Shown one piece after another: positions 45,106 through 61,297 of a DNA stretch of 64,000 bases. Positions within the stretch are counted from its first letter, which is position 1, and every line of letters starts with the position of its first letter. A model generated the notes under the pieces. It searched no databases. It was not told the origin of the DNA and was given only the letters and a program-made list of their open reading frames with translations. A program made the translations under genes and the position numbers. Source of the stretch: Methyloversatilis universalis FAM5 (GTDB lineage Bacteria; Pseudomonadota; Gammaproteobacteria; Burkholderiales; Rhodocyclaceae); assembly GCF_000214035.2 (NCBI RefSeq), contig NZ_AFHG01000048.1, positions 1 to 64,000 of the forward strand, read 5' to 3'.

Positions 45106-47222
45106 ATTTCGTCCGCAAGATTTTTGCCGCGCTCAGCGTGCTGGCGCTCGGGCTGGTCCCGGCGGCGGCATTCGCGGAGACCCAGCCGAACAGCATCGAA
45201 GCCGTGCTCGTGTCACAGCAGGGCGGCGAGGTGCTGGTCAAGGTCACCACCAGATCCGAGCTGAAGGCGGTGCCCGCCAACTTCAGCGTGGCAGCGCCGG
45301 CGCGGGTCGCCTTCGATTTCCCGGCGACCAGCAATGGCCTCGGGCGTTCGTCGCAGCTGGTGAATGAAGCCCACCTGCGCAGCTACAACGTGGTGGAGGT
45401 CGGCGACCGCACCCGCCTGGTGCTCAACCTGAACAAGCTGTCGTCCTTCAATACCCGTCTGTCCGGCCGCGATCTGTACATCAGCCTCGCCACGCCCGCC
45501 AACGCGGAGGCCACCACCCCGAACGACAAGAACGCGCGTTTCGCCGAGCCGGCCTCGACCGAGGCGGTGCAGACCCTGCGCAACGTCGGTTTCCGTCGCG
45601 GCAAGGACGGCGAAGGCCGCGTCGTGGTCGAACTGTCCGACCCGAATACCGGCATCGACATTCGTCAGCAGGGCACCAAGCTGGTGGTCGATTTCCTGCG
45701 AGCTTCGGTGGCTGAAGAGTTTATCAAGCGCTATGACGTGACCGACTTCGGCACGCCGGTGACCCAGATGGAAGTGGTGCGCTCCGGCGCCAACACCCGA
45801 CTGACCGTCACCCCGAACGGTCTGTGGGAACACAACGCTTACCAGAGCGAGAACCAGTTCATCCTGGAAGTGAAGCGTCTGGTCGAAGACCCGAACAAGC
45901 TGGTGCAGGGCAGCAAGCCGGGCTACCAGGGCGAGAAGCTGTCGCTGAACTTCCAGAACATCGATGTGCGTTCGGTGCTGCAGGTGATTGCCGACTTCAC
46001 CGACAACAACATCATCACCTCGGACACCGTGGGCGGTTCGCTCACGCTGCGGCTGAAGGACGTGCCCTGGGACCAGGCGCTGGACATCATTCTCGACGCC
46101 AAGGGCCTGGACAAGCGCAAGACCGGCAACGTGATCTGGATCGCCCCGCGCGACGAATTGTCGGCCAAGGAAAAGCTGGCGCTGGAAAGCCAGCAGCAGG
46201 TGAGCGAGCTGGAGCCGCTGCGCACCGAAACCTTCCAGCTCAACTACCACAAGGCCGACATCCTCTATAAGGCGATCTCGGACGACAAGGACAAGCGTTT
46301 CCTGTCCAAGCGCGGTTCCATCGTGATGGATACCCGCACCAACAAGCTCATCGTGACCGACATCGCGAGCCGGCTTGAGGACATCCGCCGCATCCTGATC
46401 GAGCTGGACATCCCGACCCGTCAGGTGCTGATCGAGGCGCGCATCGTCGAAGCGAACGAGGACTTCGCGAAGAACCTCGGTGCCCGCATCGGCATCAATC
46501 AGACGCAGGCCGGTTCCGTGCAGCTGGGCCGCGCCGGCCTCAACTTGGGCGGTTCGGCCAGCGACACCGGCTTCAACACCGGGCAGGTCCAGACCACGCC
46601 CAACTTCCTGACCGACACGATGAGCACCAACCTGCGGGCGTCCAACATCAGTGGTCGTACGCCGGGTCAGCTGTCCTTCGTGCTGTTCAATTCAGCCGCC
46701 ACCCGCTTCCTGAACCTCGAACTGTCGGCGCTGGAGCAGGACGGCAAGGGCAAGGTGATTTCCAGCCCGCGCGTCATGACCTCGGACCAGAACGAGGCGC
46801 TGATCGAGCAGGGCGTTGAAATTCCGTACCAGCAGGCCACCAGTTCGGGTGCCACCAGCATTTCCTTCCGCAAGGCCAACCTCGCGCTGAAGGTGAAGCC
46901 GCAGATCACGCCTGATGGCCGGGTTCAGATGGCGCTGGATGTGAACAAGGACACCCCGAACACCCAGCTGGCGACCGGCGCCGGTGTGGCCATCGACACC
47001 AAGCACGTCAAGACCGACGTACTGGTCGAGAACGGCGGCACCGTAGTGATCGGCGGCATCTACACCCAGGAAGAGCGCCGTACCCAGAGCAGGGTGCCCT
47101 TCCTTGGCGATCTGCCCTATGTCGGTTTCCTGTTCCGCAACACGGAAACCCGCGACAACCGCGCCGAACTGCTCATCTTCGTTACGCCGCGCATCGTCAG
47201 CGACAACCTGACGCTGCGCTGA
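45102..47222 (+). CDS. pilQ: Type IV pilus secretin PilQ
   Basis: 706 residues. A signal peptide (cleavage near AFAET) precedes two AMIN domains (about 30-130 and 165-265), which bind peptidoglycan. An STN/N0 domain (LSLNFQNIDVRSVLQVIADFTDNNIITSD), an N1-like domain, and the C-terminal secretin domain follow, with VLIEARIVEANEDF, GKGKVISSPRVMTSDQNEALIEQG and the final VPFLGDLPYVGFLFRN. It forms the outer-membrane pilus channel. It is the last gene before a terminator. Confidence 0.97.
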   Translation: MNFVRKIFAALSVLALGLVPAAAFAETQPNSIEAVLVSQQGGEVLVKVTTRSELKAVPANFSVAAPARVAFDFPATSNGLGRSSQLVNEAHLRSYNVVEVGDRTRLVLNLNKLSSFNTRLSGRDLYISLATPANAEATTPNDKNARFAEPASTEAVQTLRNVGFRRGKDGEGRVVVELSDPNTGIDIRQQGTKLVVDFLRASVAEEFIKRYDVTDFGTPVTQMEVVRSGANTRLTVTPNGLWEHNAYQSENQFILEVKRLVEDPNKLVQGSKPGYQGEKLSLNFQNIDVRSVLQVIADFTDNNIITSDTVGGSLTLRLKDVPWDQALDIILDAKGLDKRKTGNVIWIAPRDELSAKEKLALESQQQVSELEPLRTETFQLNYHKADILYKAISDDKDKRFLSKRGSIVMDTRTNKLIVTDIASRLEDIRRILIELDIPTRQVLIEARIVEANEDFAKNLGARIGINQTQAGSVQLGRAGLNLGGSASDTGFNTGQVQTTPNFLTDTMSTNLRASNISGRTPGQLSFVLFNSAATRFLNLELSALEQDGKGKVISSPRVMTSDQNEALIEQGVEIPYQQATSSGATSISFRKANLALKVKPQITPDGRVQMALDVNKDTPNTQLATGAGVAIDTKHVKTDVLVENGGTVVIGGIYTQEERRTQSRVPFLGDLPYVGFLFRNTETRDNRAELLIFVTPRIVSDNLTLR

Positions 47223-47243
47223 TCGCGGCAATCATCCATCGAG

Positions 47244-47275
47244 GCGGCCCCGGCGACGGGGCCGCTTTGTTTTTG
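47244..47275 (+). terminator. Rho-independent terminator after pilQ
   Basis: An 8-bp GC stem (47244-47251 with 47258-47265, loop 6) is followed by tttgttttt. It lies between pilQ and aroK, so aroK is either read through or has its own promoter. Confidence 0.85.
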
Positions 47276-47294
47276 CACTGCTAGAATCCGGCCG

Positions 47295-47822
47295 GTGGAA
47301 CACAGCGACAACATTTTCCTGGTCGGCATGATGGGCGCCGGCAAGACGACCGTGGGGCGACAGCTTGCCCGCCGGCTGCACAAGCGTTTCGTCGATTGCG
47401 ATCACGAGATCGAGGCGCGCACCGGCGTGAGCATTCCGACCATTTTCGAGATCGAGGGTGAGGCGGGCTTTCGCCGACGCGAGGCCGCCACCATCGAAGC
47501 GCTGGCACAGGAGTCCGGTCTGGTGCTGGCCACCGGCGGTGGTGCGGTGCTCGATCCGGCCAGCCGGGCGCATCTGAAGTCCGGCGGCTGGGTGGTCTAT
47601 CTGGACGTGCCGCCCGACGTGCTGTGGGCGCGCACCCGGGGCGACCGCAACCGGCCGCTGCTGCAGGTGGCGGATCCGCGCGCCCGCGTGCGCGAACTTC
47701 ACGGCCTGCGCGACCCTCTGTACCGTGAGGTCGCCGATTACATCGCCGAAAGCGGCCAGGGCAGTCCGCTGTCCATCGTGCGGAAACTTGAACGGGAATA
47801 CCTGAACCGATGCGCAGCCTGA
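47295..47822 (+). CDS. aroK: Shikimate kinase
   Basis: 175 residues. The P-loop is GMMGAGKTT (about 11-19). The shikimate-binding DCDHEIE and FRRREA motifs and LATGGGAVL follow. It phosphorylates shikimate in the chorismate pathway. GTG start at 47295. The 3' end overlaps aroB by 13 bases, the usual aroK-aroB pair next to pilQ. Confidence 0.95.
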   Translation: MEHSDNIFLVGMMGAGKTTVGRQLARRLHKRFVDCDHEIEARTGVSIPTIFEIEGEAGFRRREAATIEALAQESGLVLATGGGAVLDPASRAHLKSGGWVVYLDVPPDVLWARTRGDRNRPLLQVADPRARVRELHGLRDPLYREVADYIAESGQGSPLSIVRKLEREYLNRCAA

Positions 47823-48898
47823 ACGTGGCGCTCGACGAGCGCGCCTACGACATCCACATCGGCCGCGGCCTGATAGACCGAGGCGATCTGTTCGCCTCGG
47901 TACTCAAGCGCAAGCGCGCAGTGGTGATCAGCAACGAAGTGGTGGCACCGCTGTATGCGTCGCGCGTGCTGGCCGCGCTCGATTCGGTCGGCGTCGCGCA
48001 CCAGCTGGTGGTGCTGCCGGACGGCGAGATCCACAAGGACTGGCCCACGCTGAACCTCATTTTCGACGCCCTGCTCGGCGCCCGGGTCGAACGTTCGACC
48101 ACGCTGATCGCGCTCGGTGGCGGCGTCATCGGCGACATGGTCGGCTTCGCCGCGGCGACCTATCAGCGCGGCGTGCCCTTCATCCAGGTGCCGACCACGC
48201 TGCTGTCCCAGGTCGATTCGTCGGTCGGCGGCAAGACCGCGATCAACCATCCGCTCGGCAAGAACATGATCGGTGCCTTCTATCAGCCGAAGCTGGTGCT
48301 GGCCGACATCGATACGCTGGACACGCTGCCCGACCGCGAACTGAAGGCCGGGCTGGCCGAAGTGATCAAGTACGGCCTGATCCGCGACCGCGAGTTCTTC
48401 GACTGGCTCGAGATCAACATGCCGCGCCTGCTGGCGCGCGACACCGAAGCGCTGGCCTTCGCCATCGAGCGCTCCTGCCGCAACAAGGCGGAAGTGGTGA
48501 TCGAGGACGAAACCGAAGCCGGCGTGCGCGCTCACCTCAATCTTGGTCACACCTTCGGCCACGCGATCGAAACCGGGCTGGGCTACGGCGAGTGGCTGCA
48601 CGGTGAGGCGGTGGCCGCGGGCACGCTGATGGCGGCGGAACTGTCACGCCGGCTCGGCTGGCTGAACGACGCTGACGTGGCGCGCATCCGCCGCATCCAC
48701 GACGCCGCCGGTCTGGCGCTGCGCGGGCCGAAGATGGGCGTGGAGCGCTATCTCGAACTGATGTCGCACGACAAGAAGGTCGAGGCGGGCAAGCTCAGGC
48801 TGGTGCTGCTTAAGCGGATCGGCGAGGCGACGGTGTTCGGCGACGCACCGGTTGCCGATATCGCGGCTTCCATCGAACGCTGCTGTGGCGATGCCTGA
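47810..48898 (+). CDS. aroB: 3-dehydroquinate synthase
   Basis: 362 residues. AroB closes the ring of DAHP, using NAD and a divalent metal. Motifs are [10 protein letters not shown], the NAD-binding [13 protein letters not shown], the substrate-binding [20 protein letters not shown], metal ligands in [10 protein letters not shown] and GEAVAAG, and the final [13 protein letters not shown]. It overlaps aroK and, by 8 bases, dgt. Confidence 0.97.
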   Translation: MRSLNVALDERAYDIHIGRGLIDRGDLFASVLKRKRAVVISNEVVAPLYASRVLAALDSVGVAHQLVVLPDGEIHKDWPTLNLIFDALLGARVERSTTLIALGGGVIGDMVGFAAATYQRGVPFIQVPTTLLSQVDSSVGGKTAINHPLGKNMIGAFYQPKLVLADIDTLDTLPDRELKAGLAEVIKYGLIRDREFFDWLEINMPRLLARDTEALAFAIERSCRNKAEVVIEDETEAGVRAHLNLGHTFGHAIETGLGYGEWLHGEAVAAGTLMAAELSRRLGWLNDADVARIRRIHDAAGLALRGPKMGVERYLELMSHDKKVEAGKLRLVLLKRIGEATVFGDAPVADIAASIERCCGDA

Positions 48899-50012
48899 GC
48901 TCGCGTCCTACGCCGCCTGCGACGCCAATTCGCGCGGCCGGCGTCATCCCGAGGATTCGCCGCACGGGCGCAGCCAGTTCCAGCGCGACCGCGACCGCAT
49001 CGTACACAGCACCGCTTTCCGCCGGCTGGAGTACAAGACCCAGGTGTTCGTGAATCACGAAGGCGACCTGTTCCGTACCCGGCTGACCCACAGCATCGAG
49101 GTGGCGCAGATCGCTCGCTCGATCGCCCGTGCGCTGAACGTGAACGAGGATCTGGCTGAAGCGGTATCGATTGCCCACGATCTGGGCCACACGCCCTTCG
49201 GTCATGCCGGGCAGGACGCGCTGAACGAATGCATGCGCGAATACGGCGGTTTCGAGCACAACCTGCAGAGCCTGCGTACGGTCGATCTGCTGGAAGAGCG
49301 CTACGGCGCCTTCGACGGCCTCAACCTCACCTTCGAAACCCGCGAAGGCATCCTGAAGCACTGTTCGCCGGCCAAGGCGCGGGAGCTGGGCGAACTGGGC
49401 GAGCGTTTCCTGAACCGCACGCAGCCCACCATCGAGGCGCAGATCTGCAATCTGGCCGATGAGATCGCCTACAACAACCACGATGTGGATGACGGTCTGC
49501 GCTCCGGCCTGATCACCCTCGAACAGCTGGAAGAGGTGCCCGTGTTTGCGCGCTTCCGTCGCGAAGTGCTGGCGCTCTATCCGGGCATCACCGGCCGCCG
49601 CCTAATCCATGAAACGATACGGCGCATGATCAATGCGCAAGTGCTTGATCTGGTGAGGGAAACAAGCGGTCGCATCGATGCCGCCGCGCCTCTGACCGTA
49701 GACGATGTGCGCGCCGCCCCGGTGCTGGTGGCCTACAGCGAGGCGATGAAGGCGGAACAGCTGGAGCTCAAGCGCTTCCTGCGTGACAACCTGTACCGCC
49801 ACTACCAGGTGCTGCGCATGACTGCCAAGGCGCGCCGGATCATTGCCGAACTGTTCGGCGCCTTCATGGACGATGTGCGTCTGCTGCCACCGCAATATCA
49901 GCAGATGGCCCGCGACGACAAGCCGCGTGCGATCGCCGATTACATCGCCGGAATGACCGACCGGTACGCGATGCGGGAGCACCGCCGCCTATTCGCAGTG
50001 GGCGAAATATAA
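48891..50012 (+). CDS. dgt: Deoxyguanosinetriphosphate triphosphohydrolase-like protein
   Basis: 373 residues. An HD-domain dNTP triphosphohydrolase with metal ligands His67 ([13 protein letters not shown]) and His96-Asp97 ([14 protein letters not shown]). The C-terminal [19 protein letters not shown] segment and the size fit the short, aroB-linked dgt branch. It hydrolyses dNTPs to deoxynucleosides and tripolyphosphate. The ATG at 48891 overlaps the aroB stop by 8 bases. Confidence 0.93.
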   Translation: MPELASYAACDANSRGRRHPEDSPHGRSQFQRDRDRIVHSTAFRRLEYKTQVFVNHEGDLFRTRLTHSIEVAQIARSIARALNVNEDLAEAVSIAHDLGHTPFGHAGQDALNECMREYGGFEHNLQSLRTVDLLEERYGAFDGLNLTFETREGILKHCSPAKARELGELGERFLNRTQPTIEAQICNLADEIAYNNHDVDDGLRSGLITLEQLEEVPVFARFRREVLALYPGITGRRLIHETIRRMINAQVLDLVRETSGRIDAAAPLTVDDVRAAPVLVAYSEAMKAEQLELKRFLRDNLYRHYQVLRMTAKARRIIAELFGAFMDDVRLLPPQYQQMARDDKPRAIADYIAGMTDRYAMREHRRLFAVGEI

Positions 50013-50021
50013 GTGCGCTAA

Positions 50022-50059
50022 TGCACTGATTTGGTGCGCAAAAGCACCGTTTTGGTGCT
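50022..50059. promoter_or_regulatory. Two tandem 17-bp dyads resembling NtrC sites upstream of gltB
   Basis: The sequences tgcactgatttggtgcg (50022-50038) and agcaccgttttggtgct (50043-50059) share the TGCAC-N7-GTGCA form of NtrC-binding sites; the second is a perfect inverted repeat of 6 bp around 5 bases. Their centres are 21 bp apart, two helix turns. They lie just upstream of a sigma-70 promoter. No sigma-54 (GG-N10-GC) element was found in the region, so the regulator could be another nitrogen-related protein. Confidence 0.55.
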
Positions 50060-50072
50060 ATAAAAAATGATG

Positions 50073-50101
50073 TTGTAAGCGCACTGCGACAGTCCTATAC
50101 T
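50073..50101 (+). promoter_or_regulatory. Sigma-70 promoter of gltBD
   Basis: A -35 ttgtaa (50073-50078) and -10 tatact (50096-50101) with a 17-base spacer, about 220 bases upstream of the gltB start. Transcription would start near 50108, giving a leader of about 210 nt. Confidence 0.65.
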
Positions 50102-50318
50102 CCGCCGTCCACCCCAAAAGTGCTTTGGTTTGCGTGCGATTTTCAGACGCGCGCGAATGATGCAAGGCCACCCGAGCCGGTGCCCGCTGATCCCCCGATG
50201 ACGGAGGTGACTGCGGAAGCCGGCTTTTTCACGGATGCGGCGGTGTGATTTCCCGCAGTGGCGAGCGATCAGAGCGATGCCGCGCGCGGTTGGCAAACGA
50301 GTTCCGAGGACGAATGCA
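50102..50318 (+). other. Long untranslated leader of gltB
   Basis: No gene is supported here. The segment has agccgg (50175-50180) and a distal ccggct directly before a T-run near 50222-50228, so a long-range hairpin with a terminator-like end is possible. A 14-codon ORF (50157-50201) lacks a ribosome-binding site and is not rich in Glu or Gln. No known riboswitch was recognised. Confidence 0.4.
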
Positions 50319-54986
<4,668 letters not shown>

Positions 54987-55002
54987 CAGGAAACGATTCG
55001 AA

Positions 55003-56469
<1,467 letters not shown>

Positions 56470-56524
56470 GGCTCTTTCAGCCCTCGCGAGGGCTGGCAGG
56501 CAGTGATCGGCTGCAGCACAGAGC

Positions 56525-56554
56525 AAAAGCGGGCTTCGGCCCGCTTTTGTTTTA
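56525..56554 (+). terminator. Rho-independent terminator after gltD, probably bidirectional
   Basis: A 10-bp perfect stem (56525-56534 with 56539-56548, loop ttcg) is followed by gttttat. Read on the minus strand it also ends in a T-run, so it could stop transcripts from the DUF4124 gene too. Confidence 0.93.
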
Positions 56555-56580
56555 TCTGCCGTCTGCTTCCGGGTCGGCGC

Positions 56581-57105
56581 TCAGGGACTGGCCGGTCGCG
56601 GGGCTTTCAGTACCGGAGGCGCCGGTGGGTCGGCCGGGCGGGGCGGGATGACCGGCGTGATCGGGTAGTGCCGGCGCACGATGCGGGGCGGAGCGATGTA
56701 CAGATCGTCCGGCTGCGCCTGATCGCAGTCGACGCGGCGCTGTTCCTCGCAGCGCCGGCGCGCTTCCGCCCTCGCCTTTTCCTGGTTGCGTTCCGCCTCC
56801 TGCGCCTGGGCCGCCTGTTCCCGCCGCAGGGTCGATTCGATTTCCTGGCGCACCGCGTCGCGGTCCATGGGCGGCGTGCCTGCCCGTGCGGGCGGCGCCG
56901 CGGCATCCGAAGGCGTGGTCGGCGCGGGCGGCCGCGATACCGTAAGCGGGTCGGTGATCGGTACCGGGGTCGCCTTGCGGTCGGGCGGCGGCTTGTCGCC
57001 GTAATTCACCACGCCGCGCTCGTCCACCCAGCGGTGCACCGTGCCATCGGCCAGCGCCCCGAGCGGCAGCAGGGCCAGCAGGCAGATGAATGTTCTTCCG
57101 TTCAT
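56581..57105 (-). CDS. DUF4124-domain secreted protein
   Basis: 174 residues. A signal peptide (cleavage near ALADG) is followed by a DUF4124-type segment (VHRWVDERGVVNYGDKPP), then a Pro/Ala-rich region and a Glu/Arg/Gln-rich coiled-coil segment (about 80-125). The end is Pro-rich. Function is unknown; the family is periplasmic. The ATG at 57105 has a GGAGG element 7 bases upstream. It converges with gltD at the shared terminator. Confidence 0.82.
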   Translation of the reverse strand: MNGRTFICLLALLPLGALADGTVHRWVDERGVVNYGDKPPPDRKATPVPITDPLTVSRPPAPTTPSDAAAPPARAGTPPMDRDAVRQEIESTLRREQAAQAQEAERNQEKARAEARRRCEEQRRVDCDQAQPDDLYIAPPRIVRRHYPITPVIPPRPADPPAPPVLKAPRPASP

Positions 57106-57318
57106 CGACAAACCTCCACGATACGTCAAGGTATCCACACTAGGGTGGACCGCAATCACCCCGCGCAGTGCGCCGGGTGTGTCCGGTTCTGCTGCGCATT
57201 ATTTGACGGAAACATCCATTTCCCGGGCCTCCGGTGAGGCCGTGCGAGAACTGGTGCGCAGCAGGCTGTAATACCCCGAATGCTAGAATCCACGCGGATT
57301 TTCGCGATATGGTGCCCG

Positions 57319-58680
57319 ATGCAGATCGTCATTCTGGCAGCCGGTCAGGGCAAGCGCATGCGCTCCGTCCTGCCCAAGGTGCTGCAACCGCTGTCTGACC
57401 GCCCGCTGCTCGGGCATGTGCTGCGTACCGCAGCGTCCCTTACGCCTTCGCACACCTGCGTGGTCTATGGCCATGGCGGCGAGGCGGTGCGTGCCGCCTT
57501 CCCGGACGAGGCGGTGGGCTGGGCGCTGCAGGCCGAACAGCTCGGCACTGGCCACGCGGTCATGCAGGCGCTGCCGCTGCTCAACCGTGAAGAGCCGGTG
57601 CTCATCCTGTACGGCGACGTGCCGCTATTGCGCGCCGACACGCTGCGCAAGCTGGCCGACGCCGCCGGCGGCGACAAGCTCGCCATCCTGACCGTGCAGC
57701 TCGACGACCCGACCGGCTACGGCCGCATCGTGCGCGACGGCGCCGGCCACATCGTGCGCATCGTCGAACAGAAGGATGCCTCCGAGGCCGAGCGCGCCAT
57801 CCGCGAAGTGAACACCGGCATCATGGTGGTGCCCGGCGGCAAGCTCGCCGGCTGGCTCGACCAGCTGTCGAACGACAACGCCCAGCGCGAGTACTACCTG
57901 ACCGACGTGGTCGCCGCCGCGGTGCGCGACGGCGTGCCGGTGGTGAGCACCCAGCCGGCCCGCGTGTCGGAAACCCTGGGCGTGAACGACAAGGCCCAGC
58001 TGGCCGAACTGGAACGCATCCACCAGCGTGAGAACGCCGACCGGCTACTGGCCGAGGGCGTCACGTTGCGCGACCCGGCGCGGGTCGACGTGCGCGGCGA
58101 GCTGGTGTGCGGCCGCGATGTCGAGATCGACGTCGGCTGCATCTTCGAAGGCCGCGTCGAGCTGGGCGATGGCGTCAAGGTGGGCGCGCACTCGGTGCTG
58201 CGCAACGTCACCGTGGCCGCCGGCACCCGCATCGCGCCCTTCTGCCATTTCGAAGACGCCGAAGTCGGCGCCGACTGCCAGTTGGGCCCCTATGCCCGCC
58301 TTCGTCCGGGTGCGAAGCTCGCCGAAGACGTGCACATCGGCAACTTCGTCGAGGTGAAGAACAGCACCATCGCCGCCCACAGCAAGGCCAACCACCTGGC
58401 CTACGTCGGTGACGCCACCGTGGGCAGCCGCGTGAACATCGGCGCCGGCACCATCTGCTGCAACTACGACGGCGCCAACAAATTCCGTACCGTGATCGAG
58501 GACGACGTGTTCATCGGCTCCGACACCCAGCTGGTTGCGCCGGTCACCGTCGGCCGCGGCGCCACGCTGGGCGCCGGCACCACGCTCACCCAGGACGCGC
58601 CGGCCGGTCAGCTCACGATTTCCCGCGTGCGCCAGACCACGATCGAAAGCTGGACCCGCCCGGTCAAGCAGAAGAAGTGA
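57319..58680 (+). CDS. glmU: Bifunctional GlmU (GlcNAc-1-P uridyltransferase/GlcN-1-P acetyltransferase)
   Basis: 453 residues. The N-terminal uridyltransferase has LAAGQGKRM (about 5-13) and LYGDVPLL. The C-terminal left-handed beta-helix acetyltransferase has [31 protein letters not shown] and [14 protein letters not shown]. It makes UDP-GlcNAc for peptidoglycan and LPS. The ATG at 57319 is chosen because the family starts at this point. glmS follows after about 75 bases; together they form the amino-sugar pathway. Confidence 0.97.
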   Translation: MQIVILAAGQGKRMRSVLPKVLQPLSDRPLLGHVLRTAASLTPSHTCVVYGHGGEAVRAAFPDEAVGWALQAEQLGTGHAVMQALPLLNREEPVLILYGDVPLLRADTLRKLADAAGGDKLAILTVQLDDPTGYGRIVRDGAGHIVRIVEQKDASEAERAIREVNTGIMVVPGGKLAGWLDQLSNDNAQREYYLTDVVAAAVRDGVPVVSTQPARVSETLGVNDKAQLAELERIHQRENADRLLAEGVTLRDPARVDVRGELVCGRDVEIDVGCIFEGRVELGDGVKVGAHSVLRNVTVAAGTRIAPFCHFEDAEVGADCQLGPYARLRPGAKLAEDVHIGNFVEVKNSTIAAHSKANHLAYVGDATVGSRVNIGAGTICCNYDGANKFRTVIEDDVFIGSDTQLVAPVTVGRGATLGAGTTLTQDAPAGQLTISRVRQTTIESWTRPVKQKK

Positions 58681-58756
58681 CCGGGCGCCCGAACGAACCT
58701 GCAGCGCAGACGTAGAGCGCAGACACACAACGCATCGCAACGCCAAAGGATTTCCC

Positions 58757-60595
58757 ATGTGCGGCATCGTCGCGGCCATCTCCGGCCAGAACATCGTTCC
58801 CGTCCTGCTCGAAGGGCTGCGCAAGCTCGAATACCGCGGCTATGACTCGGCCGGCCTCGCGGTGCTGAACGGCGCCAACGGTACCCAGCTGCGTCGCCTG
58901 CGCGCGGTCGGTCGCGTGGCCGAACTGGCCACCCAGGCCGACGAGCAGCAGCTCGACGCCGCCATCGGCATCGCCCACACCCGCTGGGCCACCCACGGCG
59001 TGCCGTCCGAGCGCAACGCCCACCCGCACATCAGCGACGGTCTGGCGGTCGTGCACAACGGCATCATCGAGAACTTCGAGCCGCTGCGCGCCCGCCTCAC
59101 CGACCTCGGCTACACCTTCACGTCGGAAACCGACACCGAAGTGATCGCCCACCTGGTGCGCCACCACCTGAAGAGCACCCCGGATCTGGTCGACGCGGTG
59201 CGCGCCACCTGTGGCGAACTGATCGGCGCCTACGCCATCGCCATCGTCAGCGAAGGCGAAGACTCGCGCATCATCGTCGCACGCCACGGCTCGCCGCTGG
59301 TGCTGGGCCAGTCGGACACCGGCAACTACGCCGCCTCCGACACCTCGGCGCTGCTGCAGGTCACGCGCAACATGATCTACCTCGAAGACGGCGACATGGC
59401 CGAGCTCACCCGCGGCGCGATGCGCATCATGCGTCTCGACGGCACGCCGGTTGAACGCCCGGTGCAGGTGAGCCAGCTGTCGGCCGACGCGGTCGAGCTG
59501 GGCAGCTACCGCCACTACATGCAGAAAGAGATTTTCGAACAGCCGGCCGCGCTGTCGAACACGCTCGAAATGCTGGCCCAGGCGCGCTCCATCACGCCCA
59601 ACCTGTTCGGTACCGAAGCCGACAGCGTATTCCGCTCGGTGCGCCGCGTGCTCGTGCTCGCCTGCGGCACCAGCTATCACGCTGGCATGGTCGCCCGCTA
59701 CTGGCTCGAAGACATCGCCGGCATCGAATGCTCGGTCGAAATCGCCAGCGAATACCGCTACCGCAAGCCGGTGGCCGACCCGGCGACGCTGGTGGTCACC
59801 ATCTCGCAGTCCGGCGAAACCGCCGACACGCTGGCCGCGCTCAAGTTTGCCAAGACGCTCGGCATGACCCACACGCTGGCGGTGTGCAACGTGCCGGAAT
59901 CGGCCATCGTGCGTGAATCCAGCCTGCGCTTCATCACCCGCGCCGGCCCGGAAATCGGCGTCGCCTCGACCAAGGCCTACACCACCCAGCTCGCCGCGCT
60001 CGCGCTGCTCACGCTGGCCATGGCCAAGACCCGCGGCACGCTCAGCGTCGCGCAGGAAGAGAAATACCTCGGCGCGCTGCGCCACCTGCCGGGCGCAGTC
60101 ACCCGCGTTCTGGAGCTTGAGCCGCAGATCCAGGCCTGGGCCGAACGCTTCGCCATGAAGCACCACGCCCTCTTCCTCGGTCGCGGCCAGCACTACCCGA
60201 TCGCGCTCGAAGGCGCGCTCAAGCTCAAGGAAATTTCCTACATCCACGCCGAAGCCTACCCGGCCGGCGAACTGAAGCACGGCCCGCTGGCGCTGGTCGA
60301 CCGCGACATGCCGGTCATCGCCATCGCCCCGAACGACGCGCTGATCGAAAAGCTCAAGAGCAACATTCAGGAAGTCCGCGCCCGCGGCGGCGAGCTCTAC
60401 GTCATCGCCGACGCCGGCACCGAAATGGTCGAAGGCGAGGGCGTGCACATCCTGAACATGCCGGAGAACTACGGCCTGCTGTCACCGGTGCTGCACGTCG
60501 TGCCGCTGCAGCTGCTGGCGTATCACGCCGCGCTGGTGAAGGGCACCGATGTGGACAAGCCGCGGAATCTGGCGAAGAGCGTGACGGTGGAGTGA
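58757..60595 (+). CDS. glmS: Glutamine-fructose-6-phosphate aminotransferase (isomerizing)
   Basis: 612 residues. Cys2 (MCGIVAAI) is the glutaminase nucleophile. [18 protein letters not shown] and NGIIENF mark the first domain, and two SIS domains follow ([45 protein letters not shown]). The end is NLAKSVTVE, the conserved part that serves as the Tn7 (TnsD) target in other bacteria. GlmS makes glucosamine-6-phosphate. Accessory DNA begins directly after its stop codon. Confidence 0.98.
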   Translation: MCGIVAAISGQNIVPVLLEGLRKLEYRGYDSAGLAVLNGANGTQLRRLRAVGRVAELATQADEQQLDAAIGIAHTRWATHGVPSERNAHPHISDGLAVVHNGIIENFEPLRARLTDLGYTFTSETDTEVIAHLVRHHLKSTPDLVDAVRATCGELIGAYAIAIVSEGEDSRIIVARHGSPLVLGQSDTGNYAASDTSALLQVTRNMIYLEDGDMAELTRGAMRIMRLDGTPVERPVQVSQLSADAVELGSYRHYMQKEIFEQPAALSNTLEMLAQARSITPNLFGTEADSVFRSVRRVLVLACGTSYHAGMVARYWLEDIAGIECSVEIASEYRYRKPVADPATLVVTISQSGETADTLAALKFAKTLGMTHTLAVCNVPESAIVRESSLRFITRAGPEIGVASTKAYTTQLAALALLTLAMAKTRGTLSVAQEEKYLGALRHLPGAVTRVLELEPQIQAWAERFAMKHHALFLGRGQHYPIALEGALKLKEISYIHAEAYPAGELKHGPLALVDRDMPVIAIAPNDALIEKLKSNIQEVRARGGELYVIADAGTEMVEGEGVHILNMPENYGLLSPVLHVVPLQLLAYHAALVKGTDVDKPRNLAKSVTVE

Positions 60596-60610
60596 GGGCC
60601 GGCGGCGCGC

Positions 60611-60997
60611 TCAGCAGCGGATGATGGTGTCGCTGTAGCGCGCCACGGTCGCGTCGTGCGTGATCAGCCGCATGGGCTCGGTCAGCGCCTGTGCAACCAG
60701 GATGCGATCGAACGGATCCTGGTGATGCGCCGGCAGCGTCTCGACGGCCACCGCGTGCTCGGCTTCCACCGGCAGCATCCGGAATCCTGATGCATTGAAG
60801 TAGCGGAGCGCCTCGCTGCCCGACACCGGCATGTCGCCGCGCGCCAGCGTGTGCTTGATCGAAATCTCCCAGATCGTTGCAGCACTGATCCAGACCTGAT
60901 TTGACGACGATGCAATGAGTTCGCGGGCCGGCGCGCGCAGTCTGGGGCTGTCCGTGATCGCCCAGAGCGCCACGTGTGTATCGAGCAGGATGTTCAC
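60611..60997 (-). CDS. PIN-domain toxin, VapC-like
   Basis: 128 residues. The PIN-domain acidic residues are Asp6 (LLDTHVALW), Glu44 (TIWEIS), Asp97 (DPFDRILVAQA) and Asp115 (ITHDATVAR), so the RNase site looks intact. It overlaps the antitoxin gene by 4 bases at its start. It converges with glmS, ending 15 bases after the glmS stop. PIN toxins of this kind cut tRNA or rRNA when freed from the antitoxin. Confidence 0.9.
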   Translation of the reverse strand: MNILLDTHVALWAITDSPRLRAPARELIASSSNQVWISAATIWEISIKHTLARGDMPVSGSEALRYFNASGFRMLPVEAEHAVAVETLPAHHQDPFDRILVAQALTEPMRLITHDATVARYSDTIIRC

Positions 60998-61239
60998 GGG
61001 GCGACGCCGCTGAACAGCCGCGCGACCTCCTCGTTGTGCGCGTCGATATCCTCCGGCACCTCGAACAGTCCTTTGGCCACCCCGAGGCGCGGCCCCGGCT
61101 GTTGCGTGTCGACCGGCACCAGCCGTGCAACCGGTCGACCATTGCGCGCGATCACGATCTCCCGCTCTTCACCCAGCTCGATCGCCTCTACCAGACGGGA
61201 GAGTGTCGTCTTGGCCTGCAACATATTGACTGAACGCAT
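60994..61239 (-). CDS. Phd/YefM-type antitoxin
   Basis: 81 residues. The N-terminal DNA-binding part MLQAKTTLSRLVEAIELGEE and IVIARNGRPVARLVPV are typical of Phd/YefM antitoxins; the C-terminal part is acidic and would bind the toxin. GGAGGAAAGC precedes the ATG at 61239. It is the first gene of a two-gene toxin-antitoxin operon with the PIN-domain toxin. Confidence 0.88.
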   Translation of the reverse strand: MRSVNMLQAKTTLSRLVEAIELGEEREIVIARNGRPVARLVPVDTQQPGPRLGVAKGLFEVPEDIDAHNEEVARLFSGVAP

Positions 61240-61297
61240 GCTTTCCTCCGGGGTAGATGCAAGGTTAGTCTCGTCTGGCTAAGGTGCGCAGTCAAGC

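Noticed and set aside
50157-50201. Possible leader peptide in the gltB leader
   Set aside because: No ribosome-binding site, and the 14 codons are not rich in glutamate or glutamine, so no attenuation logic is visible.
50060-50318. Sigma-54 promoter for gltB
   Set aside because: No GG-N10-GC element with surrounding consensus was found downstream of the dyads.
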